A stretch of DNA of 53,717 nt from Terriglobia bacterium (GTDB taxonomy: Bacteria > Acidobacteriota > Terriglobia > Bryobacterales > Bryobacteraceae), in NCBI GenBank assembly GCA_025363475.1, contig JANYDS010000006.1:1-53717 (forward strand), read 5' to 3'. The stretch's first letter is position 1; each line of letters begins with the position of its first letter. Below, piece after piece: positions 25,951 through 35,094 of this stretch. The notes beneath the pieces were generated by a model, which was given only the letters and a program-made list of their open reading frames with translations, did not search any database and was not told where the DNA came from. The translations under genes and the position numbers were made by a program.

Positions 25951-25984
25951 AAATAAAAACGGGCGGATCTTATCGATCCGCCCG
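25951..25984 (-). terminator. Rho-independent terminator of the DksA-like gene
   Basis: A perfect 10-bp stem (25960-25969 with 25975-25984), loop of 5 nt, followed on the minus strand by TTTTTATTT. It ends the DksA/TraR-type gene. On the plus strand there is no T-run, so it may insulate the PgeF gene only weakly. Confidence 0.85.
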
Positions 25985-26032
25985 CTCACTACAGCGTGAC
26001 GAGGTTTAAGTTTGAGGGGCGCAGCGGCGCGG

Positions 26033-26413
26033 TTAAGCCGCGCTGGCGAACAAGTCCGCCGTATCGTCAACTTCGATTTCATGCCGGTCAACCTGTTCCT
26101 GGCACTTGATGCAAAACGCTGCCCACGGCACCGCAACAACGCGCTTGGGCGAGATGTCTTCCTCACAATGGAGACACACGCCATAGCTGCCGTCGGCAAC
26201 CCGCGCCAGAGCGCGCTTGATCTGCCGGAGCATGTTCGAATCACGGTCCAGATTGCGAATGGCAAGCTCACGCTCACCGGCAAGCTGCACTTCGTCAATG
26301 GCATCCGGAGCCTTCTCAATCACAATCTCGTCCCGGTTCCTGAGAACACCGGTGAGTTCGGCCTGCTTCGCCTCCAAAATCTTTTTATACTTGTCCAGTT
26401 CAACCTTGGTCAT
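26033..26413 (-). CDS. DksA/TraR-family zinc-finger transcription factor
   Basis: 126 residues. A coiled-coil N-terminal half (LDKYKKILEAKQAELTGVLR, about residues 5-70) is followed by the four-cysteine zinc finger CLHCEEDISPKR and FCIKCQEQVDRHE. DksA-type proteins enter the RNA polymerase secondary channel and act with ppGpp. It is notable that the pppGpp-related Ppx/GppA gene is close by on the opposite strand. The coiled-coil tip lacks the DxxDxA motif of true DksA; DAIDEVQLAGERE occupies its place. It is therefore better called a DksA/TraR-like protein than DksA itself. Confidence 0.88.
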   Translation of the reverse strand: MTKVELDKYKKILEAKQAELTGVLRNRDEIVIEKAPDAIDEVQLAGERELAIRNLDRDSNMLRQIKRALARVADGSYGVCLHCEEDISPKRVVAVPWAAFCIKCQEQVDRHEIEVDDTADLFASAA

Positions 26414-26888
26414 TTCAATTCCTCGTCTTCCAGCATCTGTGTGGCTGGTTTCCGTTTCTACTTGAGATAGAGACGAAAATTCACCATCAAAGTTTCAAAA
26501 AAGCTTCAGTGGCGGAAGCCAGCGCTTTTCTCAGCTCCTGGTTTAATTTTCCGCTTACCTCTGCTGCCCGATTACCTAAGCAATACGACTGCCAAAGACT
26601 CCAGCCCTTCCGGATTCTGTTTACACTACATCAACCCGGACGCAGAGTCTATTCCCAAAAGTTAATTTTCGGGGAAAAAGTTCCATAAACATGACACACG
26701 GTAAGACGATGAAACCCTGTCCCTGGATGTCTCATTTTTGTAACTTTTCGGTATCGCCATTCATACTCAACGGGGCCGTGATACCAGAGCAGTTCGGAGC
26801 CGACTGCCCGGAAGATCCCGTGACATCAGGTGATCGCCGACATAGAAGTGTATCACGGCCTCAACGAATTTTCAGATCGAGCCGGCGG
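26414..26888. other. 475-bp intergenic region without recognisable gene
   Basis: Between the DksA-like gene and the molybdopterin oxidoreductase. One 67-codon plus-strand frame (26691-26894) has no coding look. The left part holds the DksA promoter; the right part contains an inverted-repeat element (26774-26860). The base composition is more AT-rich than its surroundings. Confidence 0.6.
26774..26860. repeat. Structured inverted-repeat element
   Basis: A perfect 11-bp inverted repeat (GGCCGTGATAC at 26774-26784, GTATCACGGCC at 26850-26860) encloses 65 nt that can form a smaller hairpin (around 26792-26806, AGTTCGG/CCGACT). It lies just beyond the stop of the molybdopterin oxidoreductase and may be a 3' UTR structure, a REP-like element or a small RNA. 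Confidence 0.5.
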
Positions 26889-28940
26889 TTATAGTTCCAG
26901 TACCTTTTCCACCTGCACCAAACAACTGTAAAACGAGGGGCCTCCGCCTTTGTCCGTGAGTCTTTGGGATGTCAGCATGTTGACGCTGTTGCCATCTCCG
27001 GCCAGTTTGGGCCAGCGTACGGAAGGGGTTGAGACCACGCCCTGCGCTACCGTCCCGGCCACGTTTGCTGTTAACAGACACTGCCCGCGACCGTTGAACA
27101 TGCGCACGGCATCTCCGGTGGTGATTGCCCGCAGCCCGGCATCGGCCGGGTGAATTGTCACAATTGCCGTCTGCGCGTCCACCTCAGGCCGGAAGCCGAA
27201 GGTTGAATTCATGCTGTCGTCATTCTTAGGAGAAATCATCTCCAGGGGATAGCGCTTCACAAGATCCGGTTCGCCCAAACGGGATTCCACGGGCGGGGTA
27301 TAGTCGAGCGTTTCCGCATTGAATTCACACTTGCCGGTTGAAGTTCCGAAGCCGCTGCCCGCGAACGGCAGGAAAGGTGCCCCGATATTCAGGCGCACGG
27401 AACGCTCACTATCCAGCTGCTCCAGTGTGATGCCTTTAACAAATGGATGGCTGGAATCGAGAGTGGTCCGCACCATATCGTCATCGGAATCATCGAAGCA
27501 GGGTTCGGTAAAGCCCATACGCGCCGCCAGTCGCCGGAAGATCTCAGTGTTGGGCAGGGTTTCGCCCGGTGCACTCAGCGCGGGGCGCCCCAGTTGCAAG
27601 TAATAGTGTCCGTAGGCGCGGTAGAGGTCTGTATGTTCCAGAAACGTAGTGGATGGCAGCACGATATCGGCGAAATCTGCGGTATCGGTCTGGAAATGTT
27701 CCAGAACCACAGTGAACAGGTCGGGTCTGCGCAGGCCAGAGCGAACGGTGTTCTGGTCCGGTGCAATGGCCGCCGGATTGGAGTTGTAAACCACCATCGC
27801 TTTAACCGGCGGATCATCGACGCGGGTCAAAAGATCGCCCAGCAGCGACATATTCAGAAGACGCGCCTCGCGCGCCAGCGGAGACTGCATCTGGAGGTCG
27901 GGCCGCTCCAGCCCGGCAGCGTTGACCTGAAACGCGCCCGAGGTGGAAAGCTGAACGCCGCCGCCCGGGTCCATCCACGCACCGGTGAGAGCGGGCAGCA
28001 GGCTGATGGTTCTTACCGCCATGGCCCCTCGCTCAGAGCGCTGCACACCATAGTTAAGGCGGATTGCAGCCGGGCGCGTGGTTGCGTATTCGCGCGCCAG
28101 TTGCACGATATCTTCGGCTGCAATTCCCGTCAGCTCCGCTGCGCGCTGCGGCGTCCAGAGACGCACTTTTTCTTTGAGTGCACTGAAGCCCAGGGTGTTG
28201 GCACTCACATACGCGCGGTTTTCAAGGCCCTCTGTCGTAATCACCTGCATCATGGCCAGCGCCAGGGCGGTGTCGCTGCCCGGCCGAATGGCATAGTGAC
28301 GGTCGGCCAGTTTCCCGGTGCGGTTCTGGTGAGGATCAATCGTGTAAAACTTCGCTCCATTGCGGCGTGCTTCCACAATGAACGGCCAGAGGTGGACGTT
28401 GGTCCCGAGGATGTTGGCGCCCCAGGCGATGATCAGTTTGGCGTGGCGGAATTGCTCCGGTTCCACACCGTAGCGCGCACCCAAAGCATCCATCAGCCCC
28501 ACACCGCCGGCTGACGAGCAGATGGTGCGGTCAAGTCTCGATGCGCCCAAACGGTGAAAGAAGCGCCGGTCCATACCCGATCCGTTAAGCAGGCCCATGG
28601 TTCCGGCGTAGCTGTAGGGGAGAATCGATTCGGAGCCAAATTCGGCCGCTACAGCCTTGAGGCGCGAGGCGATTTCATCCAGAGCTTCATCCCAGGAGAT
28701 CCGCGCGAAGTGGCCGTCGCCCTTTGCGCCCATGCGCCGCAGAGGGTGCAGCAGGCGGTTCGGAGAATATTCACGTTCCAGATAGCGGGCGACTTTGCCA
28801 CACAAGAAGCCGCGCGTTACCGGGTGGGCCGGGTCACCACGGAGCTTTGAGCCACGCCCTTCGGTATCGACGTCAATCAGCAGGGCGCAAGTGTCCGGAC
28901 AATCCAGAGCGCAAACGGAGCGCCGTGTTTCGGTGGGCAT
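26889..28940 (-). CDS. Molybdopterin-dependent oxidoreductase (DMSO reductase superfamily)
   Basis: 683 residues. The N-terminal iron-sulfur motif is C10-x3-C14-x3-C18-x28-C47 (CALDCPDTC and GFLCGKV), as in the 4Fe-4S containing members. The region DRTICSSAGGVG around residue 145 is where the Mo-ligating residue (Cys or Ser) is expected. The remaining body is the two-molybdopterin domain, and the last about 110 residues form the dinucleotide-binding domain (TAIVTIHPADAGL; GDAVRMFNGRGQC). No signal peptide or electron-transfer subunit is adjacent, so a soluble cytoplasmic enzyme is likely. The substrate cannot be assigned. Confidence 0.88.
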   Translation of the reverse strand: MPTETRRSVCALDCPDTCALLIDVDTEGRGSKLRGDPAHPVTRGFLCGKVARYLEREYSPNRLLHPLRRMGAKGDGHFARISWDEALDEIASRLKAVAAEFGSESILPYSYAGTMGLLNGSGMDRRFFHRLGASRLDRTICSSAGGVGLMDALGARYGVEPEQFRHAKLIIAWGANILGTNVHLWPFIVEARRNGAKFYTIDPHQNRTGKLADRHYAIRPGSDTALALAMMQVITTEGLENRAYVSANTLGFSALKEKVRLWTPQRAAELTGIAAEDIVQLAREYATTRPAAIRLNYGVQRSERGAMAVRTISLLPALTGAWMDPGGGVQLSTSGAFQVNAAGLERPDLQMQSPLAREARLLNMSLLGDLLTRVDDPPVKAMVVYNSNPAAIAPDQNTVRSGLRRPDLFTVVLEHFQTDTADFADIVLPSTTFLEHTDLYRAYGHYYLQLGRPALSAPGETLPNTEIFRRLAARMGFTEPCFDDSDDDMVRTTLDSSHPFVKGITLEQLDSERSVRLNIGAPFLPFAGSGFGTSTGKCEFNAETLDYTPPVESRLGEPDLVKRYPLEMISPKNDDSMNSTFGFRPEVDAQTAIVTIHPADAGLRAITTGDAVRMFNGRGQCLLTANVAGTVAQGVVSTPSVRWPKLAGDGNSVNMLTSQRLTDKGGGPSFYSCLVQVEKVLEL

Positions 28941-28965
28941 AATTCATTCTACGGCCCGGCTGGAC

Positions 28966-30186
28966 CTACAGTGCCGTCGCGTAAACCGCTTTTTCGAAAT
29001 CACCCAGAACAGCTACGGCTGCTTTATCTACGAACGGATAGAACTGCATCATCAGCACCGCGCAGAGGGAACGCTTCGGGTCGATCCAGTAAAACGTATT
29101 CGCCAGCCCTGCCCAGGCGAGGCTGCCCGCGGACCGCCCTCCTTTATAGGCTTGTGGATTCATGAGAAAACCATAGGTCCACCGGTCTTTGAAGTCCGGG
29201 TGCATGTCCACGTCTTCGGTCAGATTCGGGCGCGCGGTTTTCAAGCGCCCGGCGCTTAGATCTCCGATCTGATTTGATGACATCATGGTGATCGTTTTCG
29301 TCTGGAGGATCCGATTCCTATGCGAGCCTTCGCCCTGACGCAGAATCATCTGCATGAATTTCACGTAGTCCGCACAGGTCGAATACAGGCCGCCACCGCC
29401 GTTAAATGACTTCGGCGGCGCGGGTAACTGGCGCGAATCTTCTTTCAAACTCCCATCCTTTTGGCGTTGACTCGAAGTCACCAGGCGATCAAACTTCTCT
29501 GCCGGACAGATGAAGCTGGTGTCCTCCATACCCAGCGGCTGCAGGATGTTGCGCTGGAAATACTGCTCCAGCGTGAGGCCGCTGATGGTTTCGACAATCC
29601 GGCCTGCCCAGTCGATACCGGTGCCATATTCCCACCGAGTACCCGGCTCAAAGGCCAGGGGGCTCACGCCTGTGCGTTCCGCCGCCGGGAGCGTGTTGTA
29701 GCGCAGCAGGTTCTGGTCCCACATGTCATAGACGAAACCGGACGTATGAGTAAGCAGATGGTGGAGTGTTACCGGCTTGGTTGAGGTTCGTAGTGCGGCT
29801 TTGCCGTCGTTGTTAAAGCCATCGAGGACTTCTAATTTTGCGAGTGCGGGAAGGTATTTGCCAACCGGCTCATGCAGGGCGACCTTGCCCTGTTCGAGTA
29901 GCTGCATTACAGCCGTTGTCGTGATGGCTTTCGTCATCGACGCGATGGAAAAGATGGACTTCGGTCCCACACTGACCCCGGATGCGGAATCGCGCAGACC
30001 GACGCCGCCCGACCAGATCGTCCTGTCTTTCGAAGCAACCGCCGCCGCAGCCAAGGGAATTCCGTGGCGTTTCACGCTTTCGCTCAGCGCGCTTTCAAGG
30101 CCGGATGTCGCGGCTTTCAGGGGTGAGGCCCGCATCGCGAGACCGAGCGTCAGACCACCAAATCCTCTGCGGGTTACTTGAGTCAT
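28966..30186 (-). CDS. Tat-exported serine hydrolase, class C beta-lactamase family
   Basis: 406 residues. The N-terminus MTQVTRRGFGGLTLGLAMRA has a twin-arginine motif. The nucleophile motif is S83-M-T-K86. Other family blocks are LLTHTSGFVYD, the tyrosine motif YGTGIDWAG, and FNGGGGLYSTCADYVKFMQ, followed by a third box near SLAWAGLANTFYWIDP. This is the second class-C-like hydrolase of the window. It is probably a periplasmic esterase or peptidase. It ends 25 bp before the start of the molybdopterin oxidoreductase on the same strand, so co-transcription is possible. Confidence 0.88.
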   Translation of the reverse strand: MTQVTRRGFGGLTLGLAMRASPLKAATSGLESALSESVKRHGIPLAAAAVASKDRTIWSGGVGLRDSASGVSVGPKSIFSIASMTKAITTTAVMQLLEQGKVALHEPVGKYLPALAKLEVLDGFNNDGKAALRTSTKPVTLHHLLTHTSGFVYDMWDQNLLRYNTLPAAERTGVSPLAFEPGTRWEYGTGIDWAGRIVETISGLTLEQYFQRNILQPLGMEDTSFICPAEKFDRLVTSSQRQKDGSLKEDSRQLPAPPKSFNGGGGLYSTCADYVKFMQMILRQGEGSHRNRILQTKTITMMSSNQIGDLSAGRLKTARPNLTEDVDMHPDFKDRWTYGFLMNPQAYKGGRSAGSLAWAGLANTFYWIDPKRSLCAVLMMQFYPFVDKAAVAVLGDFEKAVYATAL

Positions 30187-30272
30187 CAGTCAGTATGTTA
30201 CCTGTTTGACAAACACATTGAGCCGGCCTTGATATGACATCGTTTGGCGGATGATGCACTCAACACTCAGCA

Positions 30273-30635
30273 TCAGACCCGCGCCCCGATGCTTGAGTCA
30301 ATGAAGATATTCCGGCGCCGGAACGGCACAGGTGATTCCAGCAGCAAGTGGGCACGCATGATCATCCACGGTACAGCGAAAACGGGAACGGGCAGAGGCG
30401 CAATAGCAGATGTCCACATCGGAGGACGAACGCCTTTCCTGTGGGCTGCCAATGCAACCATTGCGGCGACATAATTTGACAGATACGGGTCAGTCAATAA
30501 GGGTGCCCCAAGCAGGTCAAACTGAACACCATCCGCAGCAGTGAGCAGGTCGTTCAACTCCGCAAAAACATAAGGCGACTTCCCCTGGGCGGCCAGTTGC
30601 CCCGTCGGGACCCGAAATGCCTCAGCGGTATCCAC
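30273..30635 (-). CDS. Hypothetical protein, possibly N-terminally truncated
   Basis: 120 codons from a GTG at 30635, with an in-frame stop (TAG) about 40 nt further upstream and no good ribosome binding site. The composition is clearly coding: SPYVFAELNDLLTAADGVQF, LSNYVAAMVALAAHRKGVRP, and the ending PFRRRNIFIDSSIGARV. The ending resembles the C-terminal domain of some putative antitoxin-like or HTH proteins in actinobacteria, but I cannot name the family. If so, the N-terminal DNA-binding part has been lost and the gene is a fragment. Its 5' part lies in the promoter region of the peptidase gene at 30738. Confidence 0.4.
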   Translation of the reverse strand: MDTAEAFRVPTGQLAAQGKSPYVFAELNDLLTAADGVQFDLLGAPLLTDPYLSNYVAAMVALAAHRKGVRPPMWTSAIAPLPVPVFAVPWMIMRAHLLLESPVPFRRRNIFIDSSIGARV

Positions 30636-30737
30636 GAAGTCAACTGTAACACCCCAAAGCTATACTCAAATTTACCCTCCATGCCCGCGGGTTGCGCGGC
30701 TCGTCTCATCACAAATACCACTTGAAAAGAGAGTTTC

Positions 30738-32681
30738 ATGCACCCTTCCCGGCTCTTCACCATCGGCATCATATTCACAGGTTTGACCGCTGCCGTGTCC
30801 GCCCCGGCTCAGCAATACGACCCGCGCCTGACCTTCGCCCCCCTGACGTTGCCCGACCCGGTTAACGCCTACCGTTCCAGCAACGGTGCTCCTGGCCCTA
30901 GTTATTGGCAAAATGCGGCCGACTACGAACTCCACGCCGACCTCGACACCGCAGGTAAACAACTCAAAGCCGGCGAAATCATCACCTACACCAACTACAG
31001 TCCGGACACTCTCCCCAGCCTGTGGATTCAACTGGAACAGAATATGTATAAGGCCGATTCGCGCAACCGGCTCATGGGCGCGGGAACCCGTGTCACCACT
31101 GAAGGTCCTCGCCCCGGCACTGATGGCTTCGTCTTCGATTCAGTAGAAATTGAAGCGGGTAAGATCACCACCAAAGCCGAATACTTAGTCAACGACACCC
31201 GTATGCAAATTCGCCTGGCAGAGCCGCTCAAAGGCCGCGGCGGCCAGCTCAAAATCCACATCAGATACCACTATCAGATCCCCGGAGTCTGGGGCGGACG
31301 AACTTCATGGGGGATGTCCGAAAAAGGCGAGATCTACGACATGGCGCAATGGTATCCGCGCATGGCAGTCTATGACGACCTTCGCGGCTGGGACACGCTG
31401 CCCTACATTGGCGCCGAGTTTTATCTTGAATACGGCAAATTCGATTACTTCATCACCGCACCGTCAGAAATGCTCATCGCAGGTTCCGGCGAACTGGTCA
31501 ACCCGAAAGATGTTCTGACCGCGACACAGATCGAGCGTCTGGCACAGGCCCGCAACAGCGATAAGACCGTCTATATCCGCAAGCCGGAAGAGGTGGGCAC
31601 GGCTGCGAGCCGCCCCAAACAGGGGGGCACGCTCACGTGGCATTTCCACATGGATCATACCCGCGATGTGGTGTGGAGCGCCTCGCCCGTCTTCATCTGG
31701 GATGCTGCGCGTATTAACCTTCCTGATGGCAAGAAGTCCCTCGCAATGTCCGTCTATCCGCCTGAAAGTGTGGGGCCTGACGCATGGGATAAATCCACTG
31801 AATACGTGAAGGACACCATCGAGAATTTCTCCCGGCAATGGTTCCCGTACCAGTGGCCCGTCGCCGTCAGTGTAGCCGGTTTCTCCACGGGGATGGAATA
31901 TCCGGGCGTCGTTTTCGACGGCATCAAAGACAAAGACTCTTTCCTGTTCTGGGTCACCGCGCATGAGATCGGCCATGAATGGTTTCCCATGATCGTTGGC
32001 TCCAATGAGCGCCGTCATTCGTTTATGGATGAGGGCTTCAATACCTTCATCGATATTGACGAATCCGCCACGTACCAGAAAGGAAAGTACGGACCCAAGC
32101 GCGACAGCGAATACTCGGCGGGCGGGGAACCGCCGGACGCCATACTGAAAGTGATTGATGACCCCTCTGCCCCCGCGCTGCTCATGCGTGCCGATGGTTA
32201 CACCAGCGCACTGAGCCACCCTGTCAGTTACTTCAAAGGGGCTTATGGGATGGTGCTGTTGCGGGAGCAGATCCTGGGGCCGGAACGCTTCGACTGGGCC
32301 TTCCGCAAGTACATCCGTGACTGGGCGTATAAGCACCCGTCGCCGTCGGACTTCTTTCGCGCGATGTCGAGCGAAGCCGGTGAAGACCTGACTTACTTCT
32401 GGCGCGGCTGGTACTTCAATAACTGGAAGTTCGATATGTCGGTGGATAAGGTGGAAGCGACGCAGGCCACCATTAGCAATCGGGGACAGCTCTTGCTTCC
32501 GGCTACGGTGGAAGTGAAATTCAAGGACGGAACGAATACCCGGTTCAAGCTCCCCATAGAAACCTGGCTGAGCAAAGCGTCATTCAACTGGCCCGCTCCG
32601 GCAGGCAAGATGATTAGCGGCGTGACGATAGACCCGGACCACATTCTTCCTGATGATGACCGCAGCAATAACGCAAAATAG
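30738..32681 (+). CDS. M1-family (gluzincin) metallopeptidase, exported
   Basis: 647 residues with a signal peptide (about residues 1-27). The zinc site is H409-E410-I-G-H413 with E432, giving the exact HExxH-x18-E spacing of gluzincins. The usual upstream GAMEN motif is replaced by STGMEYPGVVF, which is common in the M1-like bacterial peptidases of this type. An N-terminal beta domain (residues about 50-250) and a C-terminal region after residue 480 complete the fold. It probably trims peptides in the periplasm. It stands alone between opposite-strand genes. Confidence 0.9.
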   Translation: MHPSRLFTIGIIFTGLTAAVSAPAQQYDPRLTFAPLTLPDPVNAYRSSNGAPGPSYWQNAADYELHADLDTAGKQLKAGEIITYTNYSPDTLPSLWIQLEQNMYKADSRNRLMGAGTRVTTEGPRPGTDGFVFDSVEIEAGKITTKAEYLVNDTRMQIRLAEPLKGRGGQLKIHIRYHYQIPGVWGGRTSWGMSEKGEIYDMAQWYPRMAVYDDLRGWDTLPYIGAEFYLEYGKFDYFITAPSEMLIAGSGELVNPKDVLTATQIERLAQARNSDKTVYIRKPEEVGTAASRPKQGGTLTWHFHMDHTRDVVWSASPVFIWDAARINLPDGKKSLAMSVYPPESVGPDAWDKSTEYVKDTIENFSRQWFPYQWPVAVSVAGFSTGMEYPGVVFDGIKDKDSFLFWVTAHEIGHEWFPMIVGSNERRHSFMDEGFNTFIDIDESATYQKGKYGPKRDSEYSAGGEPPDAILKVIDDPSAPALLMRADGYTSALSHPVSYFKGAYGMVLLREQILGPERFDWAFRKYIRDWAYKHPSPSDFFRAMSSEAGEDLTYFWRGWYFNNWKFDMSVDKVEATQATISNRGQLLLPATVEVKFKDGTNTRFKLPIETWLSKASFNWPAPAGKMISGVTIDPDHILPDDDRSNNAK

Positions 32682-32699
32682 CGGGCGTTAGCTGGTCTC

Positions 32700-34277
32700 T
32701 TAGGCCAGGTGCAAGACTTTTTCCATGGCCTGGCGGGCAGCACTGTCCGGGTCTGCAACAACGCGGGACTGGTTGTTGAAAATCATAGTCTCGCGCGCTT
32801 TGGCCGAATAGGCCGGCCAGTTGGGCAGCTTCGGCGTATTGGGGTTGCCGGTGCGGGCGAAAGCCACCCATGAGGCGCTGACTTTTTCTGCCAGCGTGTA
32901 GGCTTCGGGCATTTTGGAAATCAGCGGGCCTGCGACTTTAATGTTCTGAAATACGAAGGGAATTTCGATGGTGTGCGGCGAGCGCATGTGGCCGCCATTC
33001 TCAGGCGTTTCCCAGTCGAAACGATAGAGCCATGCGGACGCACCTCCCTGTGCGGCTTTGCGTTTGGCCAGTTCACGGGAATAGGCGCCGCGCGGATGGT
33101 CAGTCCCAATCAATATGTGCAGATCCCACGGGGTGGCATCAGGGTAGGCGCTGCGGAAGGCTGCAATGACCGGGGCAGGGTCAACTCCGAGACGCACACG
33201 AGCCCGCTGGCTCAGCGTTGCTTCATCGAGTTTGAGCGACTCCTCAGTAGGATGGTCGTACAGTGTTTCTTCGGTGTGTGCCCAGCCCATTAACAGGGGA
33301 ATCTTAGCGGAGATAGAAGGTGCGTCAGGGTCGAAGGGGTGCCGGGGCAGGGCTTTGCCGTCAACCATGGGCGAGTTAGGCACGCCGCCGACTTCGCGCG
33401 CGGGGAACTTTTTCAACACAGCATCGTTGGCTGCCAGCAGTCGCACCACGGGTATGGTCTGAAGATCGCGGGCCTGCTTCAAGCCCAATTCGGCGAGCAG
33501 CATTTCGGTGTGGTGAATGGCGTCTTCCGGAGTGGTTAAACGCAAAACTGCGCCGCTCTCAATAATGGCCCGGTGGTAGAGTCCCTGGGCGGAGGGCATC
33601 GACATGAGCGTGGCGACTTTGCGCCCGCCACCGGATTGACCAAAGATGGTGACCAGCTCGGGATCCCCGCCAAAGCCTGCAATATTTTCGCGGACCCATT
33701 GCAGCGCGGCTACGATGTCGAGCATTCCGGCCCCGCCCGACAGGGCGAAATCAGAACCGGCCTGTTCACCCAGATAACTGAAGCCGAAAACATTGAGCCG
33801 GTGGTTGATGGTGACCACTACGACGTCATGATTTTGCGCGAGGCTGGTGCCGTCGATAGTGGCACCGGAGCCGGAGCCTGTGGCGAAACCGCCGCCATGC
33901 AGCCAGACCATGACCGGGCGTTTCGAGCCACCGCTCAGGGCGGGGGTAAAGACATTGAGCACCAGGCAATCTTCGCGGTCTGAGGTGTGGCCGTCGCCCT
34001 GCGGTGCCGATGGCCCGTAAGCGAGGGCGTCGCGGGTTACCGTCCACGGTTGCGGTTTCACGGGTGGCATGAAGCGGTTCTTTCCGCCGGTGTCCGCGCC
34101 ATAGGGAATGCCTCTAAAAATTTTTACGCCGCCCAGTATTGTCCCGCGGACTTTGCCTGCGGACGTGACGGCGATGCTGTCTTCGCCCGCTGCCCAGGCA
34201 AACCTGCCTGCGGCCAGGAAGAGAGCGGCTTGTTTTGCAAATGCGCGTCTGCTGTGGGGAGTGGAAAGTACGGACAT
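32700..34277 (-). CDS. Type-B carboxylesterase, probably Tat-exported
   Basis: 525 residues. The N-terminus SRRAFAKQAALFLAAGRFAWA has a twin-arginine-like signal. The oxyanion hole is MVWLHGGGFATGSGSG, the nucleophile elbow is GQSGGG, and EDCLVLNVFTP is the family signature. The acid residue is expected near EETLYDHPTEE and the histidine near SPHTIEIPFVFQ. It hydrolyses carboxylic esters in the periplasm. Convergent with the peptidase gene (18-bp gap). It is followed upstream on the same strand by the small putative metalloprotease, 21 bp away. Confidence 0.9.
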   Translation of the reverse strand: MSVLSTPHSRRAFAKQAALFLAAGRFAWAAGEDSIAVTSAGKVRGTILGGVKIFRGIPYGADTGGKNRFMPPVKPQPWTVTRDALAYGPSAPQGDGHTSDREDCLVLNVFTPALSGGSKRPVMVWLHGGGFATGSGSGATIDGTSLAQNHDVVVVTINHRLNVFGFSYLGEQAGSDFALSGGAGMLDIVAALQWVRENIAGFGGDPELVTIFGQSGGGRKVATLMSMPSAQGLYHRAIIESGAVLRLTTPEDAIHHTEMLLAELGLKQARDLQTIPVVRLLAANDAVLKKFPAREVGGVPNSPMVDGKALPRHPFDPDAPSISAKIPLLMGWAHTEETLYDHPTEESLKLDEATLSQRARVRLGVDPAPVIAAFRSAYPDATPWDLHILIGTDHPRGAYSRELAKRKAAQGGASAWLYRFDWETPENGGHMRSPHTIEIPFVFQNIKVAGPLISKMPEAYTLAEKVSASWVAFARTGNPNTPKLPNWPAYSAKARETMIFNNQSRVVADPDSAARQAMEKVLHLA

Positions 34278-34298
34278 GATCCGTTATTGTATGCCTGG

Positions 34299-34955
34299 TT
34301 AGAGGCGGGGATTTACGGGGATAGACGCAGGGAGAGTCAGGTCTGCATATTCGCGCAGGATTCGGGTCTCTTTTTCGTCGAAGCCGAACACCGGCTGAGT
34401 TAGTTCCGCACGGCTGTGGCAGGCGCGGGCTACGCCGCCAGAAGCATGTTTTTCAGTGGCGGCGAAGATATGGTACATCTCATGCGAAATGATGCGTCCG
34501 AGAGCTTGTCCGTAGAGGCGGTCGCGGTTTTTCTCACGCACAGAACTGATATCGCGCGCCAGATAGCGGCGCAGTTCATCGCAATGCACTTCGGTGAAGT
34601 GCAGGACCTGGCCTTGCGAAACGGTGGTGGAGGCAAGGGTGGTATCGGTTTCGTTCGGCCCCAGTTCGCTGAAAGGCGCGAACCCGCTGCCGCAGGAGCC
34701 TTTGAATTTGATGACTACCAGGTCGGCGAAGGAACCATCATTGTGGGGTGCGTTGAGGTCCTGCCAGGCGAATGACAGGCCGGCGGGCAGCATGATGGAA
34801 GCGACTTCGCGTTCCATTGAAGAGACGATGTTTTGTGACGGGCGATTTTCGAAATCGATGAATACACCGATACCCGGCGACGCGACAACCGGATCACGGG
34901 CCGGCGCGACGGAACAAATACCCAGCAACAGAGTTGTAAAGCAAACGAATCTCAT
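34299..34955 (-). CDS. Secreted protein with HExxH motif, putative small metalloprotease
   Basis: 218 residues: signal peptide (MRFVCFTTLLLGICSVAPA), a compact N-terminal domain with IGVFIDFENRPSQN, and the zinc-like motif H158-E159-M-Y-H162, with a further histidine at H170 (ATEKHASGG). Similar proteins are known in acidobacteria without a characterised function. The motif HEMYHIFA within a predicted helix is consistent with a zincin; the third ligand is not certain. It precedes the carboxylesterase on the same strand. Confidence 0.72.
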   Translation of the reverse strand: MRFVCFTTLLLGICSVAPARDPVVASPGIGVFIDFENRPSQNIVSSMEREVASIMLPAGLSFAWQDLNAPHNDGSFADLVVIKFKGSCGSGFAPFSELGPNETDTTLASTTVSQGQVLHFTEVHCDELRRYLARDISSVREKNRDRLYGQALGRIISHEMYHIFAATEKHASGGVARACHSRAELTQPVFGFDEKETRILREYADLTLPASIPVNPRL

Positions 34956-35094
34956 TCACGCGGCTGCTCCTTCGCAGCTTTTGCGCAGCCTGGTTGCGCA
35001 GCAGGGATCACGACAGGGAAGCCCACCGCAATTCTACATGAAAAAATGTGTGTCAAAACATGCACCAGAACAAGGGCTATACTGGGGCAGGATT

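Noticed and set aside
26691-26894. 67-codon plus-strand frame in the gene-free region
   Set aside because: No ribosome binding site, amino-acid composition unlike a protein, and it overlaps an inverted repeat.
27447-28514. 355-codon plus-strand frame
   Set aside because: Antisense to the molybdopterin oxidoreductase; no start signal or domain.
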